From assembly GCA_038199985.1 (NCBI GenBank), contig JBBPYK010000062.1, positions 1-64,000 on the forward strand: a stretch of DNA of 64,000 bases. The letters are read 5' to 3'. The DNA comes from Arthrobacter_J sp038199985 (GTDB lineage Bacteria; Actinomycetota; Actinomycetes; Actinomycetales; Micrococcaceae). The position numbers and the translations under genes are program-made. Below the pieces are notes generated by a model. It was not told the DNA's origin and made no database searches. It was given only the letters and a program-made list of their open reading frames with translations. Below, in pieces: positions 1 through 8,485 of the stretch (position 1 is its first letter; every line of letters starts with the position of its first letter).

Positions 1-267
1 GAACTTACCAGTTGCCGCAGCAAAACGGACGTCAACGCCATCGACGTGTCCCGGTGCGAAACCGGAGTCCAACACGTCCCGCAGCCGGTCAAGGGACGCC
101 GTCGGGCCCTCAGCAATAATGGTCACTGAGCCGTCGTCGCAGTTGGTGGCCGTTCCTGTCAGGTGGAGTTGATCGGCATGACGCCGAACCCAGTATCGGA
201 ATCCCACACCCTGAACGGAACCGGTGACGGTTGCGTGCAGTCGCTGGGATGCAGAGTCATTGGCCAT
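1..267 (-). CDS. acyP: Acylphosphatase (3' end outside window)
   Basis: Small cytoplasmic enzyme that hydrolyses acyl phosphates. The visible 89 residues begin at an ATG at 267 and contain the family signature VQGVGFRYW at residues 18-26. Arg24 is the expected phosphate-binding residue and Asn42 (in ATNCDDGSV) the expected catalytic asparagine. Acylphosphatases are about 90-98 residues, so only a few C-terminal residues should be missing beyond the window edge. A second in-frame ATG lies at 260, but the first leaves the normal N-terminal spacing. It lies downstream of menC and a small membrane gene on the same strand, about 90 bases away. Confidence 0.9.
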   Translation of the reverse strand, partial: MANDSASQRLHATVTGSVQGVGFRYWVRRHADQLHLTGTATNCDDGSVTIIAEGPTASLDRLRDVLDSGFAPGHVDGVDVRFAAATGKF

Positions 268-360
268 GCGATGAGTTTACTGCTGCGGTATTGGCTCAGG
301 AAAACGATTTCAGCTGACCCTGGGGACAACCAACCCGAGAAACGCGAGCATCATAAACGG

Positions 361-489
361 TTAGGCGGCGAACATCTCTCGCAGGCCGCTGAAGACCAGC
401 GACGCCACCCCAGTGAGCAGAAGAAAACCGTACGCCGTGCCTGTCCAGCCGTGTAGCAATGTGTAGCGCCACTTCTGGTTTTTTGTCAT
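361..489 (-). CDS. 42-residue single-pass membrane protein
   Basis: The short ORF starts with ATG at 489, one base after the menC stop codon, so it is almost certainly cotranslated with menC. The product has a basic, aromatic N-terminus (MTKNQKWRYTLLHGWTG), one hydrophobic segment at about residues 18-33 and a short tail ending REMFAA. No family is recognised. A longer in-frame reading upstream overlaps menC and is not needed. The tight coupling is the main support that it is real. Confidence 0.55.
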   Translation of the reverse strand: MTKNQKWRYTLLHGWTGTAYGFLLLTGVASLVFSGLREMFAA

Positions 490-490
490 G

Positions 491-1513
491 TCAGCTTCCC
501 GCTTCTCCACCACCGGGCTGCTGCCCCGCCAGCACCGCGTGAACGCGAGTGAGTCTTTCCATCCACCAGCGCGTACGCTCCGGAGACGCTGCATAACGTG
601 CCAATAAATCTGCCGAAACCTGAACGTCCCGCACCGGGAGGCTGCCGCCGTCGGGCATCAGTGGGTTATGGGTGACGTCTCCGTCCATCAGAGACACGGT
701 TCCCAACCCGCAGGCGTACGGCAGTTCAGGTAACGCAGCCGCTAAGGCAACGCCCGCGCGGATCCCTACAGAGGTGTCAAGGGCAGAACTGACGACGGCG
801 GGGAGCCCTGCCTGCGCGACGATGTCCACGGCACGGCGCACTCCTCCCAGTGGAGCGGCTTTGACGATAATGAGGTCTGCGGCGTCTTCGCGGGCTACCA
901 GCAGCGGGTCTGTTTCCTTACGGACGCTTTCGTCCGCCGCGATCAACATTGGCACGCCGCGACGGCGAAGTTCCTCCCGGACCATGCGTAGGCCAGCAAT
1001 GTCAGGAACGGGCTGTTCCGCGTATTCGAGCGTGAAGTCCGCCAGACGAGTCAGCGCATCCACCGCCACAGTGCGATCCCACCCTCCGTTGGCATCCACC
1101 CGCACTGCTGCGTCCGGTAACAGGCGCCGAACCTCCGCGACTCGGGCGACGTCGTCTTCCACTGAGTGCCCACGCTCGGCAACCTTCACTTTCACAGCAG
1201 TCGCACTGCCAAAGCGCTCGAGGATAGCGGCTACACGATTCGGCCCAACTGCCGGGACCGTCGCGTTGATCGGGATTCGGTCACGAACCTGTTCTGGAAA
1301 TCCACACCATGCTGCTTCAAGGCCGCCGCGCAGCCAAGCAGCCGACTCGGCATCGTCATATTCAGGGAAAGGGCTGAACTCACCCCAGCCCTCAGACCCT
1401 CGGAAAATCAGCGCCTCCCGCTCCATGATGCCGCGGAACTTCACTCGCATTGGCAGCGTGACGACGGCAGCGTCTACCAGGATTTCGTCAAGAGACGGCA
1501 ATGGTGAGTTCAC
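491..1513 (-). CDS. menC: o-Succinylbenzoate synthase
   Basis: Enolase-superfamily enzyme that dehydrates SHCHC to o-succinylbenzoate in menaquinone synthesis. The 340-residue protein has the KxK motif (Lys108, Lys110 in VKVKVAE) that carries the catalytic lysine. It also has the three metal ligands, in VDANGG (Asp140), YAEQP (Glu166) and AADES (Asp194), and the second catalytic lysine in IIVKAAP (Lys218). This is the actinobacterial MenC type. The start codon is GTG at 1513, preceded by a G-rich stretch (GGTGGGGGA). The next gene, a 42-residue membrane protein, begins one base after its stop. A PAP2 phosphatase gene is divergently transcribed upstream. No other men gene is in the window. Confidence 0.9.
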   Translation of the reverse strand: MNSPLPSLDEILVDAAVVTLPMRVKFRGIMEREALIFRGSEGWGEFSPFPEYDDAESAAWLRGGLEAAWCGFPEQVRDRIPINATVPAVGPNRVAAILERFGSATAVKVKVAERGHSVEDDVARVAEVRRLLPDAAVRVDANGGWDRTVAVDALTRLADFTLEYAEQPVPDIAGLRMVREELRRRGVPMLIAADESVRKETDPLLVAREDAADLIIVKAAPLGGVRRAVDIVAQAGLPAVVSSALDTSVGIRAGVALAAALPELPYACGLGTVSLMDGDVTHNPLMPDGGSLPVRDVQVSADLLARYAASPERTRWWMERLTRVHAVLAGQQPGGGEAGS

Positions 1514-1591
1514 TCCCCCACCCTATCCACCAATGGGTTTTCGATCACGTAATGCATCATCTTGGCCACAAATGTGGGATTCTTGACTACG

Positions 1592-2488
1592 ATGATGTCC
1601 CGCATGGTTAAGAAGCACGCCAGGAGGGCCGCGCCGCACGTCTGGCTCTTTGTCTTGGGAGCCCTTGTTTGCGCGGGCGCACTCGCAGCAACGTACTACG
1701 TTTTTGTCCGCACCACCACGGGGCAATTCGCTGATGAGTCTGCTTGGCGCGAGGCGAAAGTGGCCGACAATCTGAGAGGCCAGGTACTCCAGTTTCTGGA
1801 CAACCTACCCTTGTTTTCGGTGATCATTGCCGCCGTTGTGGTCCTGTTCGTAACGCTGGGACGACGCCGGTGGGCGGCCGCTGCTATCGCGCTGGGGACG
1901 GTAGCAGCAGCCAACCTCACTACTCAGGTCATGAAGACGCTCCTTCTTGACCGACCGGAGCGAGGCGTGCCCACGCTCGACTTCAACTCGCTGCCGTCAG
2001 GCCACACCACGCTGGCGGCTTCAGCCGCGGCAGCCGTGTTTCTCGTAGTATCACCGCGCTGGCGCCCTTTCGCCGCTGCGGCTGGCGGCACATACTCAGT
2101 AGCGGCTGGCGTCGCCACATTCGTCAACCTCTGGCACCGGCCAGCGGACATTGTTGCCGCGTATCTTGTTGTAGCCGTCTGGACCATGATCGGTGGCATG
2201 CTGATCATGCGTACCGGAAACTCGTGGAATGTGTGGTCTGGATACGGCGAACACTGGGCGTCATCCCGCGGGTGGCCGGGCCTGTGCTGGATCGTCGGGC
2301 TGGGTAGCCTTTTGGCGTGCGCAGGGCTGTACTACTACGCCCAGCTCGTTGGGCCTGCTCCGGTTCCAGGAACCGGTATTCATCCCTTGTTCTTCTGGTC
2401 CGGTATGTTCCTGATAGTGGGCGTTGGCTTCGCCATCAGCGGACTAGCCACAGCATTGTTTAGTTTCGAAGCCAGACGACGGCGCTAA
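1592..2488 (+). CDS. PAP2-family membrane phosphatase
   Basis: Integral membrane phosphatase of the PAP2 superfamily, which acts on lipid phosphates such as phosphatidate or polyprenyl pyrophosphate. The three active-site motifs are present: KTLLLDRP (KxxxxxxRP) near residue 110, PSGHTT near 130 and a third block LWHRPADIVAA. Six or more hydrophobic segments surround them. The reading frame can be extended to a TTG at 1562. I use the ATG at 1592 because it gives a short basic N-terminus (MMSRMVKKHARR) directly before the first membrane segment; ATGs at 1595 and 1604 are alternatives. The protein is about 299 residues and the substrate cannot be told from sequence. It is divergent from menC. 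Confidence 0.8.
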   Translation: MMSRMVKKHARRAAPHVWLFVLGALVCAGALAATYYVFVRTTTGQFADESAWREAKVADNLRGQVLQFLDNLPLFSVIIAAVVVLFVTLGRRRWAAAAIALGTVAAANLTTQVMKTLLLDRPERGVPTLDFNSLPSGHTTLAASAAAAVFLVVSPRWRPFAAAAGGTYSVAAGVATFVNLWHRPADIVAAYLVVAVWTMIGGMLIMRTGNSWNVWSGYGEHWASSRGWPGLCWIVGLGSLLACAGLYYYAQLVGPAPVPGTGIHPLFFWSGMFLIVGVGFAISGLATALFSFEARRRR

Positions 2489-2534
2489 GGTCGGCGTCGA
2501 ATCTCCGACACCGATATGTGGCCTCCCGCTGAAA

Positions 2535-4025
2535 CTAGTGGGTTGGCGCGTCCACTTGATGCACGACGTCAGGCTGCAAGACTTCCACCCCATCTTGTGG
2601 CTTCCGCAGGAAGAACGCAGCCACAATACCCAGTAGCGAGACAACGGCCCCGGTCATGAATGCCATCCGAACACCGCCTGCTACCGCCACTACTTCTACG
2701 GCACCTTCAGAGGCGAGCGCGGTGGACTGAATCGACATGATGGTGATGAACAGTGCTGTCCCCGCTGCTCCAGCTACCTGTTGGACAGTTCCGACAACGG
2801 CACTACCGTGCGAGTAAAGATGCGGCTTCAACGATCCCAAGCCAGCAGAGAACAACGGGGTGAAGAGCAGCGCGAGCCCCAGGCTAAGCGACATGTGCGC
2901 GGCAAGGATCACCACTGGTTCCGTTGACTCGGTAATGGTACTGAGGAACCACATAACCGAGCTGAGCACTATGGTCCCGGGAACTACCAGCGGACGCGGG
3001 CCTATCTTGTCGTAGAGCCGTCCAACGAACGGTGCCAATAGGCCCATGAGTAGTCCTCCAGGCAAAAGCAGCAGCCCAACCTGGACGGGTTCAAGGCCAA
3101 GGACCTGCTGGAGGTAGATCGGCAGAAGAATGACTGTCCCGAAGAGTGCGGCCATCGAGATGACCATCAGCGAAGTGGACACCGCAAAAATTGGTTCGCT
3201 GAAGGTCCGGAGGTCCAGAAGCGCACGATCCTTACGCTGTAGCTTCAGCTGGCGAAGGACAAAAATCAGGAGCGACACAGCACCGGTTATCAGCGCAAGC
3301 CACATAGGAGCAGTAGATGAAGCTGAGTCCGCGCCGACCTGGCTCAGCCCGAAGATCAGACCACCAAAACCAAGCGCTGAGAGGATCACGGAGACCACGT
3401 CGAGGGGGACGTTCTTCGGTTCGGTGACATTCTCCACTCGGCGGGCCCCGATGATGAGCATGGTGAGTGCAATGGGCAGCACCAGCCAGAACATCCAACG
3501 CCAGGACAGCGAATTGAGGATGATTCCTGAAATGGTGGGTCCAATAGCAGGTGCCACCGAGATGACGATGGATACGTTGCCCATCGTCTTTCCTCGTTGA
3601 TGTGCCGGCACCAGCGTCATGACTGTGGTCATGAGGAGCGGCATCATGATGGCTGTTCCACTGGCCTGAACCACCCGGCCGAGAAGCAGGAAGGAAAAGT
3701 CTGGTGCTAGTGCTGCTAGGAGCGTCCCTGTTGAAAATAGACTCATGGCCGCCATGAAGATGGGGCGGGTGTTGAAGCGCTGCAGCAGGAAACCGGTGAT
3801 GGGGATTACGACCGCCATGGTGAGCATGAAGGCCGTTGTCAGCCACTGAGCGGCTCGGGCTGTGATGTTGAGGTCGATCATGAGTTCGCGGATAGCGACG
3901 TTCATAATCGTTTCGTTGAGGATGACTACGAAGGCTGAGGCCAGCAGGAGCCAGATGACCCGCTTGTTCCGGGCAGAGTGGTCCGGTTTGTTCAAGTCAT
4001 TTTCCAATCGGGAAGTGCGTGCCAT
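2535..4025 (-). CDS. MFS drug exporter, DHA2 (14-TM) type
   Basis: Proton-driven multidrug efflux protein of the EmrB/QacA/LmrB type. From the chosen ATG at 4025 it is about 496 residues with roughly 14 hydrophobic segments. The first helix carries the DHA2-typical ILNETIMNVAIRELM. Further DHA2 features are the RWMFWLVLPI stretch near the middle and GPRPLVVPG in the second half. The frame can be extended to a TTG at 4076, but that lacks a ribosome binding site, whereas a GAGG lies directly before the ATG. It stands alone between a plus-strand PAP2 gene and a PRC-barrel gene. The substrate is unknown. Confidence 0.85.
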   Translation of the reverse strand: MARTSRLENDLNKPDHSARNKRVIWLLLASAFVVILNETIMNVAIRELMIDLNITARAAQWLTTAFMLTMAVVIPITGFLLQRFNTRPIFMAAMSLFSTGTLLAALAPDFSFLLLGRVVQASGTAIMMPLLMTTVMTLVPAHQRGKTMGNVSIVISVAPAIGPTISGIILNSLSWRWMFWLVLPIALTMLIIGARRVENVTEPKNVPLDVVSVILSALGFGGLIFGLSQVGADSASSTAPMWLALITGAVSLLIFVLRQLKLQRKDRALLDLRTFSEPIFAVSTSLMVISMAALFGTVILLPIYLQQVLGLEPVQVGLLLLPGGLLMGLLAPFVGRLYDKIGPRPLVVPGTIVLSSVMWFLSTITESTEPVVILAAHMSLSLGLALLFTPLFSAGLGSLKPHLYSHGSAVVGTVQQVAGAAGTALFITIMSIQSTALASEGAVEVVAVAGGVRMAFMTGAVVSLLGIVAAFFLRKPQDGVEVLQPDVVHQVDAPTH

Positions 4026-4238
4026 CCTCAGACGGCCGTGTACGCCCACGCTGGGGTACGCCGGAAAGCATAACAACGGTCAGTGACTATTTAGTCCTGA
4101 CCTTGCGATCCGGCGGAAACCCGCTCCGGACGCTCCGCAATAGTCCTGTCGCCACGCTGCCCTTTGATGCTCCTCTGCGTCAGAGGCTGGCTAAAGTGCC
4201 GCCGTCGCCCCGTTACTGTGCCCATGCAGCCGTTGCAG

Positions 4239-4667
4239 TCAGAGGGCCCCTGGGTAATACGGAAACCCCGGGTAGGCGTACCCCGCGCCCCAGTAGGGCG
4301 TATAGCCATAGTGCCCGTACACGTCCTCATGGAAAGGGCGCTGGTCCACTAGTTCGGGGTCGTAGGATGGCGCACCGGCTACGCGGTCTCGGGTTTGATC
4401 GAGGCGAACCTCGTCGTCTGTGATCCGTGTGATGGCATCCACCGGGATGAACGATTTTTCTTTGCCCAAACCAAGAAAACCACCGGAAGCCACCAGCAGG
4501 AACCGCACCTTGTCCTCCGCAGAATCAATCAGGAGGTCCTCAACCTTGCCAACGTCCTCCCCGTCCTTGTCTCTGACGTGGCGCCCCCGAACATCGGCGT
4601 CCTTCAAAGCAATGGTTTCGCTGATGTCGCTGAGCTTGACCAATGCGTCGGCTGTATTTTCCGCCAT
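4239..4667 (-). CDS. PRC-barrel domain protein
   Basis: Cytoplasmic protein of 142 residues with one PRC-barrel domain at about residues 25-95 (DADVRGRHVRDKDGEDVGKV, then FLGLGKEKSFIPVDAI). The C-terminal 35 residues are rich in Tyr, Gly and Pro (YGHYGYTPYWGAGYAY). PRC-barrels occur in RNA-processing, photosynthetic and stress proteins; stand-alone actinobacterial copies have no firm function. It starts at an ATG with AAAGGAG upstream. The 210 bases between its stop and the neighbouring MFS gene hold no convincing ORF. Confidence 0.8.
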   Translation of the reverse strand: MAENTADALVKLSDISETIALKDADVRGRHVRDKDGEDVGKVEDLLIDSAEDKVRFLLVASGGFLGLGKEKSFIPVDAITRITDDEVRLDQTRDRVAGAPSYDPELVDQRPFHEDVYGHYGYTPYWGAGYAYPGFPYYPGAL

Positions 4668-4767
4668 AATGCACTCTCCTTTGGGTGGACCCGATACCGG
4701 TTCTCACCGATAGCTCCAACAGTAGGCACGCTGGGACCGTATCCTCAACCTCTATGCATCGCCCGCA

Positions 4768-6132
4768 TCAGCCGGAAGAAACCTGTTGCTTCGAGGCGAC
4801 GCGCGGCGCAATAACCACCGCGGCGATGGCGATTCCCATTGCCAAGGCAAATACCCCCACGAAGGACAGCCCCGTCGTCGTCAGTCCGGTGAAAATGATG
4901 CCGGTGACGGCAAGGGCGAGCGCGGCACCGAGGGAATCCGCGATCGACATGGCCGAGCTGTTGAAACCCTGGTTCTGCTGCGAGGACAGGCTGAGCGTCA
5001 TGACACTCAATCGTGGATACAGCAACCCCATCCCTGCACCGCCAACTGTCCAGCCAATAACTGCAACGGCCGCCGGCCAATGAAACAGCGCTGTCAGCAG
5101 TGCCAGCGAAGTTGCCACGAAGATGAATATCGAACCGCAACGAATTGCCAACGCATGTTCAAGCCGGTTACCCATCCGTCCCTGGACAGCGGATGCGGAC
5201 GCCCAGGCAACTGCGCCAAACGTCAGCGTCAGCCCCGCAAGTGCTGGTGTGAAGTCATAGCGGTCAATGAAAAGATACGGCAGATAGACCTCGGTGCCCA
5301 GGAACGCGGCTGATGCTAACCCACGAGTCAGAATAACGCTGGGCAATCCGCGCGTCGCCGTAAGCGTACCGGGAGGTACCAATGACTTCAGTGCTATCAG
5401 AGCGATGGCCAATGCCACACCGGCCAGCACGACGGCGCCAGCTGGGAGCCGCGCCGAAAGGTTGAGCCCCAGAACAGCGGCGGCGGCTAGAGTTGCCCAG
5501 CCTAGCCTTCCGAAATTCCACGGGACCACGGACGTGGGCTCCGTGTGAAGGGCGCGCATGGCCGGAATGATCATGGCCAAGGCCGGCACCACCAGCCCAA
5601 TGACGCCGAGGAACACCCAATGCCAGCTCAGCTGTTCGGCCACAACACCGGCGGCAAACGGCCCTATCAGCGAGGGCAGCACCCAGGCTGCCGCGAAGCT
5701 AGCAAAGATCTTTGGATGCAACAGTCCTGGATACACGCGCGCAACAACCACGTAGAGTGCCACCGTGATGGCGCCCCCACCGAGGCCTTGGACCAACCGT
5801 CCTACCACCAAGACGGGCATACTCTCCGCGGTGCCAGCAATCAACAGCCCCAATACAAAAGCAGCCACGGACGTGTAGAGCGGAGCAACGGGACCACGCC
5901 TGTCGGCCCAGTTGCCCGCTGCCACCATGCCGATCACCCCGGTCGCAAGAGGTCCAGCGAAAGCCAATGCGTAGAGGGAGGCACCGTCCAGATCAGCACT
6001 GACCAGTGGCATGATGGTTGTCACCGCCAAGGACTCGAAGGCGCTCAGGAAGACGAGCGCAAATGTGCCGATGGTGATCCAGCGATATGCGGGCGCCAAA
6101 ATACCTTCCGCGGCAGCGGAGCGTGGGGTCAT
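4768..6132 (-). CDS. MFS transporter
   Basis: Membrane protein of 454 residues with about 14 hydrophobic segments and the MFS loop signature GNWADRRGPVAPL after the second helix. GRLVQGLGGGAI in helix 4 resembles antiporter motif C/D regions of drug exporters. The N-terminus (MTPRSAAAEGILAPAYRWI) is short and cytoplasmic. An export role is inferred from family resemblance and the substrate is not predictable. It is followed on the same strand by unrelated genes with separate spacing, so it is probably its own transcript. Confidence 0.8.
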   Translation of the reverse strand: MTPRSAAAEGILAPAYRWITIGTFALVFLSAFESLAVTTIMPLVSADLDGASLYALAFAGPLATGVIGMVAAGNWADRRGPVAPLYTSVAAFVLGLLIAGTAESMPVLVVGRLVQGLGGGAITVALYVVVARVYPGLLHPKIFASFAAAWVLPSLIGPFAAGVVAEQLSWHWVFLGVIGLVVPALAMIIPAMRALHTEPTSVVPWNFGRLGWATLAAAAVLGLNLSARLPAGAVVLAGVALAIALIALKSLVPPGTLTATRGLPSVILTRGLASAAFLGTEVYLPYLFIDRYDFTPALAGLTLTFGAVAWASASAVQGRMGNRLEHALAIRCGSIFIFVATSLALLTALFHWPAAVAVIGWTVGGAGMGLLYPRLSVMTLSLSSQQNQGFNSSAMSIADSLGAALALAVTGIIFTGLTTTGLSFVGVFALAMGIAIAAVVIAPRVASKQQVSSG

Positions 6133-6177
6133 GTATGTAACTTTAGGGCGCGCGCCCCACGATTCACGTACCTCTAT

Positions 6178-6687
6178 TTACTGAGTGTCTTGGACTCCGA
6201 GCATTCCGGCATGCAGACCACGGATTTCTTCGGTGAACTCAGGCACCGGCCCGATGACTTCGAGCCGCGTGGCCACTGTCTGGATAGGCAGAGGTGCCAC
6301 GGGGCCTGCTGCAACGCCCCACTGCTGGTACCAATCATTGGTTTGTTCGGAGCTAGAGGCATAAACAATTCGGCCCAAACCCACCATGGCATGCGCTGCA
6401 GAGCACATGGGGCAATGCTCCCCAGAGGTAAAGACGACGGACGCACTTCGTTCCTCTGGGCTCAGGTTTTCGGCAGCCCACCGGGCAATAGCAAATTCCG
6501 GGTGACGCGTTGCATCGCCGTGCTTCACCCTGTTGCGGTCCTCGAAGCGCACTTTTCCTGTTGGGTCGGTGAGTAGCGAGCCATACGGTTCATCTCCGGC
6601 TTCAACTGCTTCCCGGGCAAGATCCACGCAGCGTCGTAAATGCGCCCGTTCCGTTGCAGAGAGGCTGGCTGTGCTGTCCTGATTCAT
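6178..6687 (-). CDS. Nucleoside/cytidine-type deaminase
   Basis: Zinc-dependent deaminase of the CMP/dCMP/guanine deaminase superfamily, 169 residues. The zinc and proton-shuttle motif appears as HPEFA (His, Glu), and the second zinc motif as HCPMC followed by SAAHAMVGLGRIVY. The usual forms are HAE and PCxxC, so both are slight variants with all ligands kept. The DEPYGSLL segment near residue 32 is typical of guanine deaminase and tRNA-deaminase-like members. The exact substrate is unknown. It lies alone between two MFS genes on the same strand. Confidence 0.8.
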   Translation of the reverse strand: MNQDSTASLSATERAHLRRCVDLAREAVEAGDEPYGSLLTDPTGKVRFEDRNRVKHGDATRHPEFAIARWAAENLSPEERSASVVFTSGEHCPMCSAAHAMVGLGRIVYASSSEQTNDWYQQWGVAAGPVAPLPIQTVATRLEVIGPVPEFTEEIRGLHAGMLGVQDTQ

Positions 6688-6751
6688 GGCCTCACCCTAG
6701 CACCGGAAATAATCGGCTCCACGGGCGCTCGCTGCGTTCTGCTGTATGGGT

Positions 6752-8026
6752 TTAGACAATCGTTTCGGTGGATCGGCGGCCGCTGAACGTCAGTAGCGTA
6801 GGCACTTTGATCGCGAGGATGCCCAGAGCTGCGATCAGCAACAGACTTGCTCCAAACGCGGTGAAGGAAACCCCCACATACTCAGCGATGATTCCAAGCG
6901 CGAGCGTTGAAATGGGCATGATTCCAATAGCAAGTTCTTGGAGACCAAGGGCACGGCCGTGAACTGCGGGTTCGGTGGTCATCAGCAACAGAGTGGTTTG
7001 TAGAACACCAAAAGCAGCGCTGGCCATACCGATCAGGCCCATGAGTACGAACGAGAGCCACGGTGTGTGTGACAGCGCGAATGCCGCCCACAGGGCGCTC
7101 CAGGTTGCCGTACCAAAAACAAAAAGTCCGCCTTTGTACCGGAAGTCTCCCATGCCAGCAATGATGACTGAACCAATGAATCCTCCGACGCCGGCGCACG
7201 TCAGAAGTATCCCGAGACCGGCCGCATTGAGCCCCAGAGATTCGGCGGCAAACACTGGCATAAATGACTGAAACACCGGCCACAAAAGCGTGTTGGCGGC
7301 GAGCGTGACCAATAAGACAGCCACAGCCAGACGGTTGCGGCTGATGATGAAGAATCCGCTTTTGACCATGGACAGGACAGACGTGGTGTGGCTTTCCACG
7401 GCAGTTGCATAGGAACGCAGCGGCATGATCAGCAGCAGCGACAATCCGTACCAGGCCGTCGAAACCCACAACGCTGACGGCGCACCGATAGCAGCGATCA
7501 TCACCCCACCAAGCGCGGGCCCAACCACTTGCGTCAGGCTCAGCGCCATGGAGTTGAGGGCGTTCGCATTGGAGAGATTCTCGCGCCCCACGAATTCAAG
7601 GACCAGCGATGCGCGGGCGGGTTGAGACGGGGACTGGGCAAGACCGATCGCTAAACCACCAGCAACCAGCACCCAATAGGACAACAGCCCGGCCGTCGCG
7701 AGGCCAGCAACAATGGAGACGGCGACGGCGGCCCATCCGCAGGCCACCATGAGCAAACGGATTTTATTGTGCCGGTCTGCGAATGCCCCGGCTACCGGGC
7801 CCAGAAACATGGGAGCGAGACGGACTGCCGTGTAGACGGCGACCAAGAATTCAGACTGTGTGAGCTCAAACGCGAGCCAGCCAAGAACTAGCGTCTGCGT
7901 CCATACACCGCCGAAAAAGAAGAGATTGGAAAACCACAACAGCCTGAAGCGGCGGTTTCCTTGAAGTGAAGAAAAAGCCGTACGCAAACCAACTTTGTTG
8001 CGTACCGGTGCCGTCTGATTACTCAA
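6752..8026 (-). CDS. MFS transporter, EntS/MFS_3 type
   Basis: Membrane protein of 424 residues with 12 predicted helices. The N-terminal LQGNRRFRLLWFSNLFFFGG and the GAFADRHNKIRLL loop are typical of the MFS_3 group, which includes the enterobactin exporter EntS and many macrolide or siderophore exporters. The frame begins at TTG (8026) with no strong ribosome binding site, so the start is uncertain. Siderophore export for the nearby NRPS is possible but unproven, since that operon already encodes an ABC exporter. It lies about 70 bases downstream of the ArsR gene and may share its transcript. Confidence 0.75.
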   Translation of the reverse strand: MSNQTAPVRNKVGLRTAFSSLQGNRRFRLLWFSNLFFFGGVWTQTLVLGWLAFELTQSEFLVAVYTAVRLAPMFLGPVAGAFADRHNKIRLLMVACGWAAVAVSIVAGLATAGLLSYWVLVAGGLAIGLAQSPSQPARASLVLEFVGRENLSNANALNSMALSLTQVVGPALGGVMIAAIGAPSALWVSTAWYGLSLLLIMPLRSYATAVESHTTSVLSMVKSGFFIISRNRLAVAVLLVTLAANTLLWPVFQSFMPVFAAESLGLNAAGLGILLTCAGVGGFIGSVIIAGMGDFRYKGGLFVFGTATWSALWAAFALSHTPWLSFVLMGLIGMASAAFGVLQTTLLLMTTEPAVHGRALGLQELAIGIMPISTLALGIIAEYVGVSFTAFGASLLLIAALGILAIKVPTLLTFSGRRSTETIV

Positions 8027-8095
8027 CTGGGCTCGGTGCCTCTCAGCAGATCGACCATGGGGAATGCCTTTCGCTGAAAACCGTCATCGATGCGC

Positions 8096-8485
8096 TCATT
8101 CGTGCGTTGGCTCACCGGTCAGTAAGTGGTCCGCGTGGTTCATGGTTTCACGCAGGAGCCGGATGAGGTGCCCGTCGGGCAGCGAATAAATCACGTGTCG
8201 ACCATCCTTGCGCGCTGTAACTGTCCCACTGAGCCGGAGCTTCGCTAAGTGCTGGCTGGTCACGGTCCGGGAGCCGCCGACGGCGTCGGTCAGTTCCGAA
8301 ACTGATCTAGGGCCTTCGGCGAGCTGCCAAAGTAGGTGCAGTCGTGTTGGTTCTGCGAGCATCCGCAAGATGCCCGCTGCGGTCTCGAGCAGTTCAGGGC
8401 TAGGCGTTACCGTGTGAACGAGCGACGGTTCGCACTGGTCGTCGTCGGGCGTGTCAGCCGGATTGTCCAATGCCCTGTTCCTCAT
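8096..8485 (-). CDS. ArsR-family transcriptional regulator
   Basis: Winged-helix repressor of 129 residues. Residues about 30-110 form the domain: ILRMLAEPTRLHLLWQLAEG (helix 1-2), SVSELTDAVGGSRTVTSQHLAKLRLSGTV (recognition helices) and the wing RKDGRHVIYSL. The classic CxC metal site of ArsR/SmtB is absent, so the signal is not obviously a metal. Its ATG lies 32 bases inside the end of the upstream MFS gene, so the two are cotranscribed and probably translationally linked. It likely represses this operon, because a palindrome covers the promoter upstream of the MFS gene (9747-9768). Confidence 0.85.
   Translation of the reverse strand: MRNRALDNPADTPDDDQCEPSLVHTVTPSPELLETAAGILRMLAEPTRLHLLWQLAEGPRSVSELTDAVGGSRTVTSQHLAKLRLSGTVTARKDGRHVIYSLPDGHLIRLLRETMNHADHLLTGEPTHE

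Noticed and set aside
672..1586. 304-codon plus-strand open frame opposite menC
   Set aside because: Ser/Arg/Thr-rich shadow of menC with no recognisable motif.
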